Assembly (NCBI RefSeq): GCF_000425365.1
Contig: NZ_AUDH01000004.1
Span: forward strand, 124,001 to 188,000
From: Rubritepida flocculans DSM 14296
GTDB taxonomy: Bacteria; Pseudomonadota; Alphaproteobacteria; Acetobacterales; Acetobacteraceae
DNA: 64,000 nt
Reading direction: 5' to 3'
This document shows, piece after piece, positions 37,359 to 47,263 of this stretch (its first letter is position 1; every line of letters begins with the position of its first letter). Made by a program: the position numbers and the translations under genes. The notes under the pieces are model-generated. The model did no database searches. It was not told the DNA's origin and was given only the letters and a program-made list of their open reading frames with translations.

Positions 37359-39133
37359 GCGGCCCAGGGCCTGGGGCGGCGCGGCGCGCGCGCCGGCCAG
37401 GGCTCGGTCCAGAGCGGGTCCAGATTCGGGTTCCAGAAGGGATCGTTGTCGAGCACAACGCCCCAGCGCGCGCGCATGGTCGCGCATTCGGCCTGGAAAC
37501 GGGCGCGCTTCTCGGGCGTGTCCTCGGCGCCGCGACTGACGGATTCGAGGTGGAACAGCGCCACCTCGCCCATGTAGAGGTTGCGCAGCCCCGCCGCGCG
37601 CAGCTTGAGACAGAAATCCACGTCGTTGAAGGCGACGCGCAGCGCCTTGGCGTCCATCCCGCCCACCGCGAGGTAATGCTCCCGGCGCACCAAGAGGCAG
37701 GCGGCGGTGACCACGCTGACCTCGCGTGTGATGCCCATCCAGCCGAACGGGCCTGGATCATTGCCCGGGCTGCCGGCCGAGAGATGCGCCGCGATGGCGT
37801 CGCGCCGCGCGCCGATGCCTGTCACCACCCCGCCATGCTGAAGCCGCCCGTCCGCGTAGAGCAGGCGCGCACCCACGGCGCCAATGGTCGGATCGGCGGC
37901 CTTCGCCACCATGCGGGCGAGCCAGTCGGGCTGGATCACCTCCGTGTCGTTGTTCAGCAGCAGCAGAAACTCGCCGCGCGCCTCGGCCGCGGCGGCGTTG
38001 TTGAGTAGCGGGTAGTTGAAAGGCCCGGGCATGGGCAGGACCCGCAGGCGCGGATCGCGCGCGAGCTCGGCGAAGAGCGCGCGGGTTTCGGGCTCGCGGC
38101 TGTCGTTGTCCACCACCAGCACCTCGAGTGCCGGATACTCCGTGCGGTGCAGCAACCCCTCGAGCGCCGCGCGCAGCAGCCCCGCTCGGTCGCGCGTGGG
38201 GATGATCACGCTGACCAGCGGCGCGGACCGGGGCAGGGCAGGGGAGATGCGGTGGAGCAGCGGCGCGAGCGGGGCGGCGTCCACCTCGGCCGCCACGCCG
38301 ATGGCGTCGAGATGCGCCCGCAGGGCGCGGCGCGAGGCGTCGCTGTGCGCGCGGTCCTCGGCCTCCGGCGTCGGAGCGGCATGGCAGAGGATGGCGGGGA
38401 TGCGGCGGAAGGCGCCGGCCCCCTTCGCCGCGAGTAGGCGCAGCGCGAGGTCATGCGCCTCGGCCGGCGCGAAGGCGGGGCGCAAACCGCCCAGGGCCAG
38501 CATTGTCTCGCGCCGGAAGGCGGCCAGGTGGCGCATGGGGTCCATCGCACGCAGCAGATCGGGGTCAAAGCCTGGCCGAAACATCGGAGCGCAGCGCCCG
38601 GCCCGTGGGTCGAGCCGATCCTCGTCGGCATAGAGCGCGGCGAGGTGCCGCTCCTCCTCCGCGGCAATGGCGATTTCATAAAGCGCCTCGGGCGCGAGCC
38701 TGTCGCCGGCGCGCAGCAGCACCACCCATTCGCCGCGCGCCGCCAGCAGCCTGGCCTGCGGGTCCCCGGGGGGCAGCAGCTCCCATTCCGGCCAGAGCTG
38801 CGCGGCGAGGGAGGCGCTGCTCGCCTCTCGCCCGCCCGGGCGCGCTGCCTCGCCCAGCAGCAGGACCGAGATGAGCGGGCGGCGCGGCAGGGCGGCGATG
38901 TGCCGGGCGATGGCGGCCTTGTCCTGGGCGGCGCGGGCGGCCTCGGCGCGCAGGCGACGGCGATAGGCGCGCTCGAAGCCGGTGGGCAGAAGCCCGCCGA
39001 ACAGCGGGCGCCTGGGCCAGCGTGCGATGGCGAACCGGGCGCTCACCCAGCGGCGGTAGAGCGGAAGCAGCGCCGCCCACAGGCGCGGCCGGCGCGCCAC
39101 CGCGCGGCGCAACGCCTCGAAGGACAAGGACAT
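37340..39133 (-). CDS. Family 2 glycosyltransferase with duplicated GT-A domains
   Basis: 597-aa GT2 protein. The N-terminal half has a degenerate GT-A domain (RPLISVLLLGEAARPG, YADEDRLDPRAGRC). The second half has a canonical domain: VSVIIPTRDRAGLLRAALEG, LEVLVVDNDSREPETRALF, EFLLLLNNDTEVIQPDWLAR (the Asp-x-Asp-like NDT metal site) and AFNDVDFCLKLRAAGLRN. The layout resembles rhamnosyl- or O-antigen-type glycosyltransferases, but sugar and acceptor are unknown. No signal peptide or clear membrane helices, so probably cytoplasmic at the membrane. The terminal 19 nt overlap the convergent PuuE gene. Confidence 0.9.
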   Translation of the reverse strand: MSLSFEALRRAVARRPRLWAALLPLYRRWVSARFAIARWPRRPLFGGLLPTGFERAYRRRLRAEAARAAQDKAAIARHIAALPRRPLISVLLLGEAARPGGREASSASLAAQLWPEWELLPPGDPQARLLAARGEWVVLLRAGDRLAPEALYEIAIAAEEERHLAALYADEDRLDPRAGRCAPMFRPGFDPDLLRAMDPMRHLAAFRRETMLALGGLRPAFAPAEAHDLALRLLAAKGAGAFRRIPAILCHAAPTPEAEDRAHSDASRRALRAHLDAIGVAAEVDAAPLAPLLHRISPALPRSAPLVSVIIPTRDRAGLLRAALEGLLHRTEYPALEVLVVDNDSREPETRALFAELARDPRLRVLPMPGPFNYPLLNNAAAAEARGEFLLLLNNDTEVIQPDWLARMVAKAADPTIGAVGARLLYADGRLQHGGVVTGIGARRDAIAAHLSAGSPGNDPGPFGWMGITREVSVVTAACLLVRREHYLAVGGMDAKALRVAFNDVDFCLKLRAAGLRNLYMGEVALFHLESVSRGAEDTPEKRARFQAECATMRARWGVVLDNDPFWNPNLDPLWTEPWPARAPRRPRPWAAYLPGG

Positions 39134-39186
39134 GGCGGCGAGCTATCGCGCCCGCGCCCGTCCCCGTCAAACCCGGGGCGCGGCCT

Positions 39187-39882
39187 CTACTCGTTGTCCT
39201 CCGTGAAGCGGTTGGCGAGGCCCGCGAGCGCCGCGCCCAGGATCGGCGCCACCCAGAACAGCCAGAGCTGCTGCAGGGCCAGCCCGCCCGCAAAGACCGC
39301 GGGCCCGGTGGAGCGCGCCGGGTTCACGCTCGTGTTCGTCACCGGGATGGTGACGAGATGGATCAACGTCAGGCACAGCCCGATGGCGAGCGGGGCGAAG
39401 CCCGCCGGCGCCTTCCGCGAGGTGGCGCCCAGGATGACCATCAGGAAGAGGAAGGTGAACACCATCTCGGTCAGGAAGGCCGCGGCCATGGAATAACCGC
39501 CCGGCGAGGCGCTCTCGTAGCCGTTCTGCGCGAGGCCCTTGGCGGCCGGATCCCAGCCGCCGGGCTGACCGGAGACGATGAACCACAGGATCATGGCCGC
39601 AAGGATGGCGCCCGCCACCTGGCTGATGATGTAGGGAATGGCCTCGTCGGGATCCATGCGTCCGGCGGCGGCCACGCCGATCGTCACGGCGGGATTGAAA
39701 TGCCCGCCTGAGACATGCCCCAGCGCATAGGCCATGGTGAGGACGGTGAGGCCGAAGGCGAGGGAGACGCCGACGAGGCCGATGCCCACCTCGGGGAATT
39801 TGGCGGCGATGACGGCGCTGCCGCATCCGCCGAGCACCAGCCAGAAGGTGCCGAGGAACTCGACACCGAGCTTGCGGAACAT
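39187..39882 (-). CDS. aqpZ: Aquaporin Z
   Basis: 231-aa major intrinsic protein with six membrane helices. The two NPA boxes are [10 protein letters not shown] and SVNPARSTG. The selectivity-filter Arg follows the second NPA, and the residues around it ([12 protein letters not shown]) match AqpZ-type water channels rather than glycerol facilitators. Start: ATG at 39882, 6 nt after GGAGG. Length matches E. coli AqpZ (231 aa). Adjacent to, but not overlapping, the glycosyltransferase gene on the same strand. Confidence 0.96.
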   Translation of the reverse strand: MFRKLGVEFLGTFWLVLGGCGSAVIAAKFPEVGIGLVGVSLAFGLTVLTMAYALGHVSGGHFNPAVTIGVAAAGRMDPDEAIPYIISQVAGAILAAMILWFIVSGQPGGWDPAAKGLAQNGYESASPGGYSMAAAFLTEMVFTFLFLMVILGATSRKAPAGFAPLAIGLCLTLIHLVTIPVTNTSVNPARSTGPAVFAGGLALQQLWLFWVAPILGAALAGLANRFTEDNE

Positions 39883-40124
39883 GCTGTTTCCTCCATCGCC
39901 GGGGATGTCATTCGGTATTTACACATAAACTGTCAGGACGAAAAGAATGGCTGTATGACAGGCCGTTGAGAATAGCCAGCCGGCGGGCGGAAGCACGGCG
40001 GCGGCGGCTCCGGGCCCGTCCATGGGCCGCAATGTCGGGCAGGTGCCGGAGGCGCGCGGTGCTGTCCGGCGCCATCCCGGCCCTTCTTCCGACAAGCCAG
40101 GCGGCCCGCGCCGGATCCGCCCGC
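39883..40124. other. Intergenic region with aqpZ promoter side
   Basis: About 240 bp between aqpZ and the leuA leader promoter. It has an AT-rich patch (39908-39960) unusual for this GC-rich window, probably the aqpZ promoter region on the minus strand. CTGTCA near 39930 and TGACAG near 39953 are inverted half-sites. I see no gene here; short frames lack starts and codon bias. Confidence 0.4.
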
Positions 40125-40153
40125 TTGCGGCGCCTGGCGGCCGCTGCTATCGT
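40125..40153 (+). promoter_or_regulatory. Candidate sigma-70 promoter of the leuA leader
   Basis: TTGCGG (40125-40130), a 17-bp spacer and TATCGT (40148-40153). The -35 is close to consensus and the -10 is moderate. A start site 7 nt downstream of the -10 box would be at about 40160, the A of the leader-peptide ATG. Pattern match only. Confidence 0.5.
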
Positions 40154-40159
40154 TCCAGT

Positions 40160-40264
40160 ATGGCCAGCGCCCCGATCCGGGTTGTCTCTTCCGCCCCGGC
40201 GTATCGCCGGGCGTACGCGCTCGCCCTGCTCCTTCCGCTTCGACTTCTCCGCCCCTGGGCGTGA
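40160..40264 (+). CDS. leuL: leuA leader peptide, Leu-rich (attenuation)
   Basis: A 34-residue open frame, ATG at 40160 and TGA at 40262-40264. Its last part YALALLLPLRLLRPWA contains seven leucines within its last 15 codons. The codons are CTC, CTG, CTC, CTT, CTT, CTT, CTC, and CTT is uncommon in this genome. Classic leader peptides use runs of the regulated amino acid so that ribosome stalling changes the RNA fold. No Shine-Dalgarno is seen; the predicted transcript begins at or next to the ATG, as in the leaderless trpL of Sinorhizobium. Hence it may be translated from a leaderless mRNA. Not expected to have any function as a peptide. Confidence 0.75.
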   Translation: MASAPIRVVSSAPAYRRAYALALLLPLRLLRPWA

Positions 40265-40301
40265 GGCGACGCCGCGTGCCGCGGCCCGCTCCTCCCAGGG
40301 G
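40195..40301 (+). promoter_or_regulatory. Leucine attenuator region of leuA
   Basis: Three paired segments are visible. A pause-type hairpin CCCGGCG/CGCCGGG (40195-40211, loop TAT) lies before the Leu codons. CCCCTGGG (40252-40259) at the leader-peptide end can pair with CCCAGGGG (40294-40301). Between them GCCGCG/CGCGGC (40271-40285) forms its own stem. No clear U-run follows, so the terminator arm cannot be fixed, but mutually exclusive folds are likely. The region ends 41 bp before the leuA ATG. Confidence 0.6.
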
Positions 40302-40342
40302 ATCACTTGAAGCGGACACCTCATCGAAGCGAGCCTGACACC

Positions 40343-41923
40343 ATGCCCATCACGCACCCTTCCTTCGGCGCCCTGGCCGAGGATCGCGTCATCATTTTCG
40401 ACACCACCCTGCGCGACGGCGAGCAGTCGCCTGGCTTCTCCATGAACCTCGAGGAGAAGCTGCGCATGGCCGAGGCGCTGGCCGAACTCGGCGTGGACGT
40501 GATGGAGGCGGGCTTTCCCATCGCCTCCATCGGCGATTTCGAGAGCGTGGAGGCCATCGCGAAGCGGTTTGCCAAGGACGGCCCCGTGGTCTGCGGCCTG
40601 GCGCGCACCGCGCCGGCCGACATCTTGCGCGCCGCCGAGGCGGTGAAGCCCGCCGCGCGCAAGCGCATCCACACCTTCGTCTCCACCAGCCCGCTGCACA
40701 TGCGCGTGAAGCTCCGCCTGGAGCCCGAGCAGGTGCTGGAGCTGGTGACCAGCAGCGTCACCCTCGCACGCCAGCACACCGACGACGTGGAGTGGTCGGC
40801 CGAGGATGGCACGCGCACGGAGCATGATTTCCTCTGCCGCTGCGTCGAGGCCGCGATCAAGGCGGGCGCCACCACGATCAACATCCCCGACACGGTGGGC
40901 TACGCCGTGCCGGAGGACATGTTCGCCCTGTTCACCATGCTGCGCACCCGCGTGCCGGGGGCCGATCAGGTGATCTTCTCCACCCACAACCACAATGACC
41001 TCGGCCTCGCGGTGGCCAACACGCTGGCCGCGATCCGCGCCGGCGCGCGCCAGGTGGAGTGCACCATCAACGGCATCGGCGAGCGCGCGGGCAACGCCTC
41101 GCTCGAGGAGGCGGTGATGGCCCTGCGCACCCGCCATGACGCGGTGCCGGTGAGCAACAACATCGTCACGACGAAGCTGCTGCGCACCTCGAAGCTGCTC
41201 GCCGCCACCACGGGCTTCGACGTGCAGCCCAACAAGGCCATCGTCGGCCGCAACGCCTTCGCGCACGAGAGCGGCATCCACCAGGACGGCGTGCTGAAGG
41301 ACGCCTCCACCTACGAGATCATGACGCCCGAGAGCGTGGGCTGGACGAAGAACTCCCTCGTGCTCGGCAAGCATTCGGGCCGCGCCGCCTTCCGCGACCG
41401 CCTGAAGGCGCTGGGCTACGAGATCGGCGACAACCAGCTCAACGACGCCTTCAAGCGCTTCAAGGATCTCGCGGACCGCAAGAAGGTCGTCTACGACGAG
41501 GACATCGCCGCCCTGGTGGACGACGAGGTGGGCCGCGCGCATGAGCGCATCCGCCTCATCGGACTGCACGTCACGACCGGCATGGGCGCCAAGCCCATGG
41601 CCAGCATCACGCTGGAGGTGGACGGCGAGCGGCGCGATGGCATGTCCACCGGCGACGGCGCGGTGGATGCCACCTTCAACGCCCTGCGCCAGGCCTTCCC
41701 GCACGAGGTGAACCTCAAGCTCTATGCGGTGCAGAGCGTCACCGGCGGCACGGACGCGCAGGCGCGCGTCACGGTGCGGCTGGAAGAGAAGGGCAAGCTG
41801 GTGGATGGGCAGGGGGCGGACACCTGCACCATCGTGGCCTCCGCCCGGGCCTATGTGCATGCGCTCAACAAGCTGCTGGTGAAGCGCGAGCGGACGGAGC
41901 CGCCGGCCGTGCTGCGGGCCTGA
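40343..41923 (+). CDS. leuA: 2-isopropylmalate synthase
   Basis: 526-aa LeuA, first committed enzyme of leucine synthesis: condenses acetyl-CoA with 2-ketoisovalerate. The TIM-barrel motif IFDTTLRDGEQSPGFSMN is near the N-terminus, and the metal His pair is in THNHNDLGLAVAN. HESGIHQDGVLK and VLGKHSGRAAF are the acetyl-CoA and His blocks. The C-terminal 140 residues form the LeuA regulatory domain for leucine feedback inhibition. Start: ATG at 40343. Unlike leuCDB it is a separate unit, controlled by the leader/attenuator 5' of it. Together they give two layers of leucine control (transcriptional attenuation and allostery). Confidence 0.97.
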   Translation: MPITHPSFGALAEDRVIIFDTTLRDGEQSPGFSMNLEEKLRMAEALAELGVDVMEAGFPIASIGDFESVEAIAKRFAKDGPVVCGLARTAPADILRAAEAVKPAARKRIHTFVSTSPLHMRVKLRLEPEQVLELVTSSVTLARQHTDDVEWSAEDGTRTEHDFLCRCVEAAIKAGATTINIPDTVGYAVPEDMFALFTMLRTRVPGADQVIFSTHNHNDLGLAVANTLAAIRAGARQVECTINGIGERAGNASLEEAVMALRTRHDAVPVSNNIVTTKLLRTSKLLAATTGFDVQPNKAIVGRNAFAHESGIHQDGVLKDASTYEIMTPESVGWTKNSLVLGKHSGRAAFRDRLKALGYEIGDNQLNDAFKRFKDLADRKKVVYDEDIAALVDDEVGRAHERIRLIGLHVTTGMGAKPMASITLEVDGERRDGMSTGDGAVDATFNALRQAFPHEVNLKLYAVQSVTGGTDAQARVTVRLEEKGKLVDGQGADTCTIVASARAYVHALNKLLVKRERTEPPAVLRA

Positions 41924-41934
41924 GCGGACACGGG

Positions 41935-41962
41935 CGGCGGCGGGCCTGCCCTGCCGCCGCCG
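41935..41962 (+). terminator. GC-rich hairpin after leuA
   Basis: CGGCGGCGG (41935-41943) and CCGCCGCCG (41954-41962) form a 9-bp perfect stem with a 10-nt loop, 12 nt after the leuA stop. A second imperfect stem follows at about 41966-41985. Neither has a long T-run, so any termination is likely Rho-assisted or weak. Confidence 0.45.
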
Positions 41963-42032
41963 GAGCGGGAATGCGTTTCCGCGGCAGGCCTCTTCGCGCT
42001 AGCCTCCCGCCGCAGCCGGCGGGAGGCCCGCG

Positions 42033-42548
42033 ATGAGCGTTCCCTACGTCACCCTGATCCGCCCCATGGCCGCGCGGCTCGCGGCCGAGCACCGCATCCC
42101 CGGCGGCGCGGCGGCCGAGGCCATGCTGATCGCCATCGGCCTGCAGGAAAGCCGCTTTCGCCATCGCGACCAGGTGGTGCCCGGCAAGAAGCCGGGAGAG
42201 CTCGGCCCTGCCACCGGCTTCTGGCAGTTCGAACGGGGCGGGGGTGTGCGCGGGGTGATGCAGCACCCCGCGAGCCGCGGCCCCGCGAAGCTGCTGACGC
42301 TGGAGGCCGGGCTGCCCTGGGAGGCGGAGGCGATCTGGCGCAGCTTCGCCGGCGCCGAGGGCGATGAGCTGGCCTGCGCCTTCGCCCGGCTGCTGCTGTT
42401 CACCGATCCCGCCCCCCTGCCCAAGCCCGATGCCGGGCAGGAGGAGGCGGCCTGGGCCTGCTACCTGCGCAACTGGCGCCCGGGCAAGCCGCACCGCAAG
42501 AGCTGGGGCCCCTTTTGGGCCGAGGCGCTCGGCCTCGTGCTGGGCTGA
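42033..42548 (+). CDS. Phage-type lysozyme/transglycosylase-like protein
   Basis: 171-aa protein resembling putative lytic transglycosylase/endolysin-like proteins found in tailed phages. GLQESRFRHRDQ has the catalytic-type Glu-Ser (SLT ES motif), and ATGFWQFERGGGVRGVMQHP is the second hallmark. No signal peptide or membrane segment, and no phage gene beside it. Its neighbours are leuA and mreB, a murein-synthesis operon. A domesticated phage gene with a cell-wall role is possible (inference). Start: ATG at 42033 behind GGGAGG. Confidence 0.65.
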   Translation: MSVPYVTLIRPMAARLAAEHRIPGGAAAEAMLIAIGLQESRFRHRDQVVPGKKPGELGPATGFWQFERGGGVRGVMQHPASRGPAKLLTLEAGLPWEAEAIWRSFAGAEGDELACAFARLLLFTDPAPLPKPDAGQEEAAWACYLRNWRPGKPHRKSWGPFWAEALGLVLG

Positions 42549-43700
<1,152 letters not shown>

Positions 43701-43797
43701 GGCGGGCCGCCGGGGCACCGGCGCCCGCTCCGCTCCCGGCCGCCCGCTGGCGGCGGCCGCTCGTCTCTGAACGGCGTCTCGAACCGATGGGGGGCTC

Positions 43798-44661
43798 TTG
43801 ATCCGTCTCAGCATCCCGTTGCGGCAGGCCCTGGCGCGGCTCTCGCTGCCCGTGCTCATCGCCGTCGCCTTCGGCACGATGCTGCTGGGCAAGGCGGATG
43901 CGCTGCTGGTCGAGCGCGCGCGCATGGCGCTGGCGGATGCCCTCTCGCCCGTCTGGACGGCGGCGCAGCAGCCCGTGACCGCCGTGCGCCGCGCCATCGC
44001 GGAGGGCGAGGCGCTGATGAAGCTGCGCGCGGAGAACGCGCGCCTCGTCGAGGAGAACGAGCGGCTGCACCGCTGGCAGGCGGCGGCGCTGGCGCTGGAG
44101 GCGGAGAACACGCTGCTGCGCCGCCAGCTCGCCTGGATCCCCGATCCCGCGCCGCAGTTCCGCACCGCCCGGGTGGTGGCCGATGCGGGCGGCACCTACG
44201 CGCGCGCCGTGCTGCTCGCCGCCGGGCCGCAGCACAACATCCGCAAGGGGCAGATCGCCCTCGACGAGCGCGGCTTCGCCGGGCGGGTGACGGAGGTGGG
44301 CGCGCGCTCGGCGCGGGTGCTGCTCGCCACCGACATCAACAGCCGCGTCCCCGTCACGCTGGAGGGCTCGCGCGCGCGCGCCATCATGGTGGGCAACAAC
44401 CAGGCCCGCCCGCGGCTGCAGCATTGGCCCGAGGGCAGCCTGCCGCGCGAGGGGGAGCGGGTGGTGACGAGCGCCGAGGCCGGCGCCTTCCCCGCGGGGC
44501 TGCCGGTGGGCGTGGTGCGCTGGACCGAGAGCGGCGCGGCGGAGGTGGAGCTCTTCGCCCAGCTCGACCGGCTGGACGTGCTGCGCCTGTTCGACTTCGG
44601 CCTCGCGGGCATTCTGCCCCCCGAGGCGGTGGCCCGGCCCGAACCGCGCGGCCGGCGGTGA
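43798..44661 (+). CDS. mreC: Cell shape-determining protein MreC
   Basis: 287-aa bitopic protein with one N-terminal membrane helix (LARLSLPVLIAVAFGTMLLG), a coiled coil (MKLRAENARLVEENERLHRW) and a periplasmic beta-barrel core (ARVVADAGGTYARAVLLAAG, RGFAGRVTEVGARSARVLLA). It polymerises and activates PBP2/RodA. Start: a TTG at 43798 with GGGGGG upstream; no ATG is available in the frame near this point. Its TGA precedes the mreD ATG by 5 nt; a GTG overlapping the stop also exists. Confidence 0.93.
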   Translation: MIRLSIPLRQALARLSLPVLIAVAFGTMLLGKADALLVERARMALADALSPVWTAAQQPVTAVRRAIAEGEALMKLRAENARLVEENERLHRWQAAALALEAENTLLRRQLAWIPDPAPQFRTARVVADAGGTYARAVLLAAGPQHNIRKGQIALDERGFAGRVTEVGARSARVLLATDINSRVPVTLEGSRARAIMVGNNQARPRLQHWPEGSLPREGERVVTSAEAGAFPAGLPVGVVRWTESGAAEVELFAQLDRLDVLRLFDFGLAGILPPEAVARPEPRGRR

Positions 44662-44666
44662 TCCCC

Positions 44667-45221
44667 ATGGCCTCGACACCGGGGCCCAAGGGCCGCCCCG
44701 AGCCGCCGATGGGGCTGATGCGCAGGCTCGACGCCGCCTTGCGCGCCGCCTTTCCGGCGGTGTTCGCGGCCGCGCTGATGGTGCTGGGCGCGACCCCGGT
44801 GGGCGTCCCGGGGCTGATGATGGCCGCCGCCCTGCCCTGCGTCTTCTTCTGGAGCATCTTCCGGCCGGCCGCCATGCCCGCGCCGGTGGTGTTCGTGCTC
44901 GGCCTGCTGCTCGATCTTCTCTCCTTCACGCCCATGGGCATCGGCGTGCTGACCCTGCTGCTGGTGCATGGCGTCGCCTTCCGGGCACGTGAGGTGCTGG
45001 CGCGCACCTCCTTCCTCCTCGGCTGGCTTGCCTTCTGCGTGGTCGCGGCGGGGGCGGCGGTGCTCGGCTGGGTGCTGCAGGCGCTGCTCGGCTGGCAGTG
45101 GCCCGCCCCCATGCCAGGGCTGCACATGTTCGGCGTGGCGGTGGGCCTCTATCCGGGGCTCGCCTGGATCCTCACCCGCGCGCACATGGCGATGCGCCGC
45201 GCCGAAGGGGCCGCGCCATGA
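44667..45221 (+). CDS. mreD: Rod shape-determining protein MreD
   Basis: 184-aa inner-membrane protein with five predicted helices and little hydrophilic sequence, consistent with MreD of the elongasome. The helices include VFAAALMVLGATPVGVPG, VVFVLGLLLDLLSFTPMGIG and FLLGWLAFCVVAAGAAVLGW. The operon position between mreC and mrdA supports the identity more than the weak sequence motifs do. Start: ATG at 44667; the GTG at 44658 overlaps the mreC stop and would add 3 residues. Confidence 0.88.
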   Translation: MASTPGPKGRPEPPMGLMRRLDAALRAAFPAVFAAALMVLGATPVGVPGLMMAAALPCVFFWSIFRPAAMPAPVVFVLGLLLDLLSFTPMGIGVLTLLLVHGVAFRAREVLARTSFLLGWLAFCVVAAGAAVLGWVLQALLGWQWPAPMPGLHMFGVAVGLYPGLAWILTRAHMAMRRAEGAAP

Positions 45222-45249
45222 GGCCTGGGCGTGGCTGGGGCGGCGGGTC

Positions 45250-47175
45250 ATGAAATGGCCGCGCATCTGGCGCCGCCGCGAGAAGGGAGGAATCGCCAAT
45301 TTCTCCATGCGCGGCGTGAAGCTCGAGGAGGAGCGCCGCCGCGCCGTCTTCACCCGTCGGGCGCTGGTGCTGGGCGGGCTGCAGCTCGGCGCCTTCGGCT
45401 TTCTCGGCTGGCGGCTCTACCGGCTGCAGGTGGAGCAGGGCGCGCGTTTCGCGACCCTGGCCGAGGAGAACCGCCTCTCAGCGCGGCTGCTCTCCCCCCC
45501 GCGCGGGCGGGTGCTCGACCGCAACGGCCGCGTGGTGGCGGGGAACCGGTTGAACTGGCGGGCGCTCCTGGTCGCCGAGCAGACCTCGGACGTGAACGCG
45601 ACGCTCGAGACCTTCCATCGCATCGTTCCTCTAGCCGAGCATGAGCGCGCGCGCATCGAGCGCGAGGTGCGCCGCCGCCGCCGCTTCGTCCCCGTGATCG
45701 TGCGCGAGTTCCTGACCTGGGAGGAGATGGCGCGCATCGAGGTGAACGCGCCGGATTTGCCGGGTATCCTGACCGATGTCGGCACCACACGCATCTATCC
45801 GGAGGGCGAGCACCTCGCGCACATCGTGGGCTATGTGGCGCCTCCGGCCGAGCGCGACATGGACGGCGACCCGCTGCTGCAGCTTCCCGGCATCAGGGTA
45901 GGCCGGGCGGGCATAGAGCGCCATCACGATCAGGTGCTGCGCGGGCGTGCGGGGGCGGTGCAGCTCGAGGTGAACGCCGTGGGGCGGGTGATCCGGGAGC
46001 TTGACCGGCGCGAGGGCGTGCCGGGCCAGGATGTCGAGATCACCATCGACACGGAGCTGCAGAAGACCATCCGCGGCAAGATCGAGGAGGGCACCTCGGT
46101 CGTCGTGATGAACGCGCGCAACGGCGAGGTACTGGCGATGGCGAGCCAGCCCTCCTTCGACCCGAACATTTTTAATGCGGGCGTCACCGCCGCGCAGTGG
46201 CGGCAATGGACGTCCGGGCGCTCCACCCCGCTCATCAACAAGACGACGAACGGGCTCTATGCGCCGGGCTCCACCTTTAAGATGGTGGTGGCGCTGGCGG
46301 CGCTGGAGGCCAGGGTCACCACTCCCTTCGAGCGCGTGGTCTGCCCCGGCCACTACGACCTCGGCGAGACTCGCTTCCACTGCTGGAACCGCAACGGCCA
46401 CGGTGCGGTGGACATGCGGACCTCCGTGAAGGTCTCCTGCGACGTCTACTATTACGAGATGGCGAAGCGGCTCGGCATCAACCGCATCGCGGCGATGGCG
46501 CGGCGCTTCGGTTTGGGGGTGGACCTCGACATCGAGCTGCCCGGCACACGGCGCGGCCTCGTGCCCACGCGGGAGTGGCGAGAGGCGCAGGGGCGGCCCT
46601 GGGCGCTGGGCGACACCATCGTGCACGGCATCGGTCAGGGCTTCTATCAGCTTACGCCCCTTAGCCTCTGCGTGATGACGGCGCGGCTCGCCTCGGGCCG
46701 TGCTGTGCAGCCGCATCTGACGCGTGCCATCGGCGGACGGCCGGTGCGCGGCTCGCGCCCCGAGGACTGGCCCTCCATGGGCATCCCCGAGCGCGACCTG
46801 CGTCTGATGCGCGATGCGATGTGGTCCGTGGTGAACGAGGGGGGCGGGACGGCCCAGGCCTCACGCTTGCCGGGCGGCTTCGGGATGATGGCGGGCAAGA
46901 CGGGCACCACCCAGGTGCGGCGCGTCAGCCGCGAGCAGCGCGAGCGCGGCTTCAACGTCGCCACCCTGCCGCGCGAGTGGCGGCCGCATGCGCTGTTCGT
47001 GGGATATGCCCCGCACGACAACCCGCTTTATGCCGTGAGCGTGGTGGTGGAGCACGGCACTTCCGGCTCGGGGGCGGCGGCTCCGCTCGCCCGCGATGTT
47101 CTGGTGGATACCTTCAACCGCTTCCGGGCGGCTCCGCCCGGGCCGCGCGTCGCCGATGCGGCGCGCGGAGGGTGA
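45250..47175 (+). CDS. mrdA: Penicillin-binding protein 2 (MrdA), elongasome transpeptidase
   Basis: 641-aa class B PBP that cross-links new peptidoglycan in the side wall. One N-terminal helix (LVLGGLQLGAFGFLGWRLYR), then the pedestal with the PPRGRVLDRNGRVVAGNRLN motif. The transpeptidase domain has the SxxK Ser341 (YAPGSTFKM), SxN-type SCDVYYYEMAKRLG and KTGTT at residue 550. Length matches E. coli PBP2 (633 aa). ATG at 45250; the frame runs on upstream but those codons overlap mreD. Works with RodA and MreC. Confidence 0.96.
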   Translation: MKWPRIWRRREKGGIANFSMRGVKLEEERRRAVFTRRALVLGGLQLGAFGFLGWRLYRLQVEQGARFATLAEENRLSARLLSPPRGRVLDRNGRVVAGNRLNWRALLVAEQTSDVNATLETFHRIVPLAEHERARIEREVRRRRRFVPVIVREFLTWEEMARIEVNAPDLPGILTDVGTTRIYPEGEHLAHIVGYVAPPAERDMDGDPLLQLPGIRVGRAGIERHHDQVLRGRAGAVQLEVNAVGRVIRELDRREGVPGQDVEITIDTELQKTIRGKIEEGTSVVVMNARNGEVLAMASQPSFDPNIFNAGVTAAQWRQWTSGRSTPLINKTTNGLYAPGSTFKMVVALAALEARVTTPFERVVCPGHYDLGETRFHCWNRNGHGAVDMRTSVKVSCDVYYYEMAKRLGINRIAAMARRFGLGVDLDIELPGTRRGLVPTREWREAQGRPWALGDTIVHGIGQGFYQLTPLSLCVMTARLASGRAVQPHLTRAIGGRPVRGSRPEDWPSMGIPERDLRLMRDAMWSVVNEGGGTAQASRLPGGFGMMAGKTGTTQVRRVSREQRERGFNVATLPREWRPHALFVGYAPHDNPLYAVSVVVEHGTSGSGAAAPLARDVLVDTFNRFRAAPPGPRVADAARGG

Positions 47176-47263
47176 GGGCCCTGGTGATGTGCCCGGGTGT
47201 CTTGATGGCGCGGCGCAGCCAAGGCCGCGAAGGCGGCCGCCCGGCGCCTGAGGGCGCAACGAA

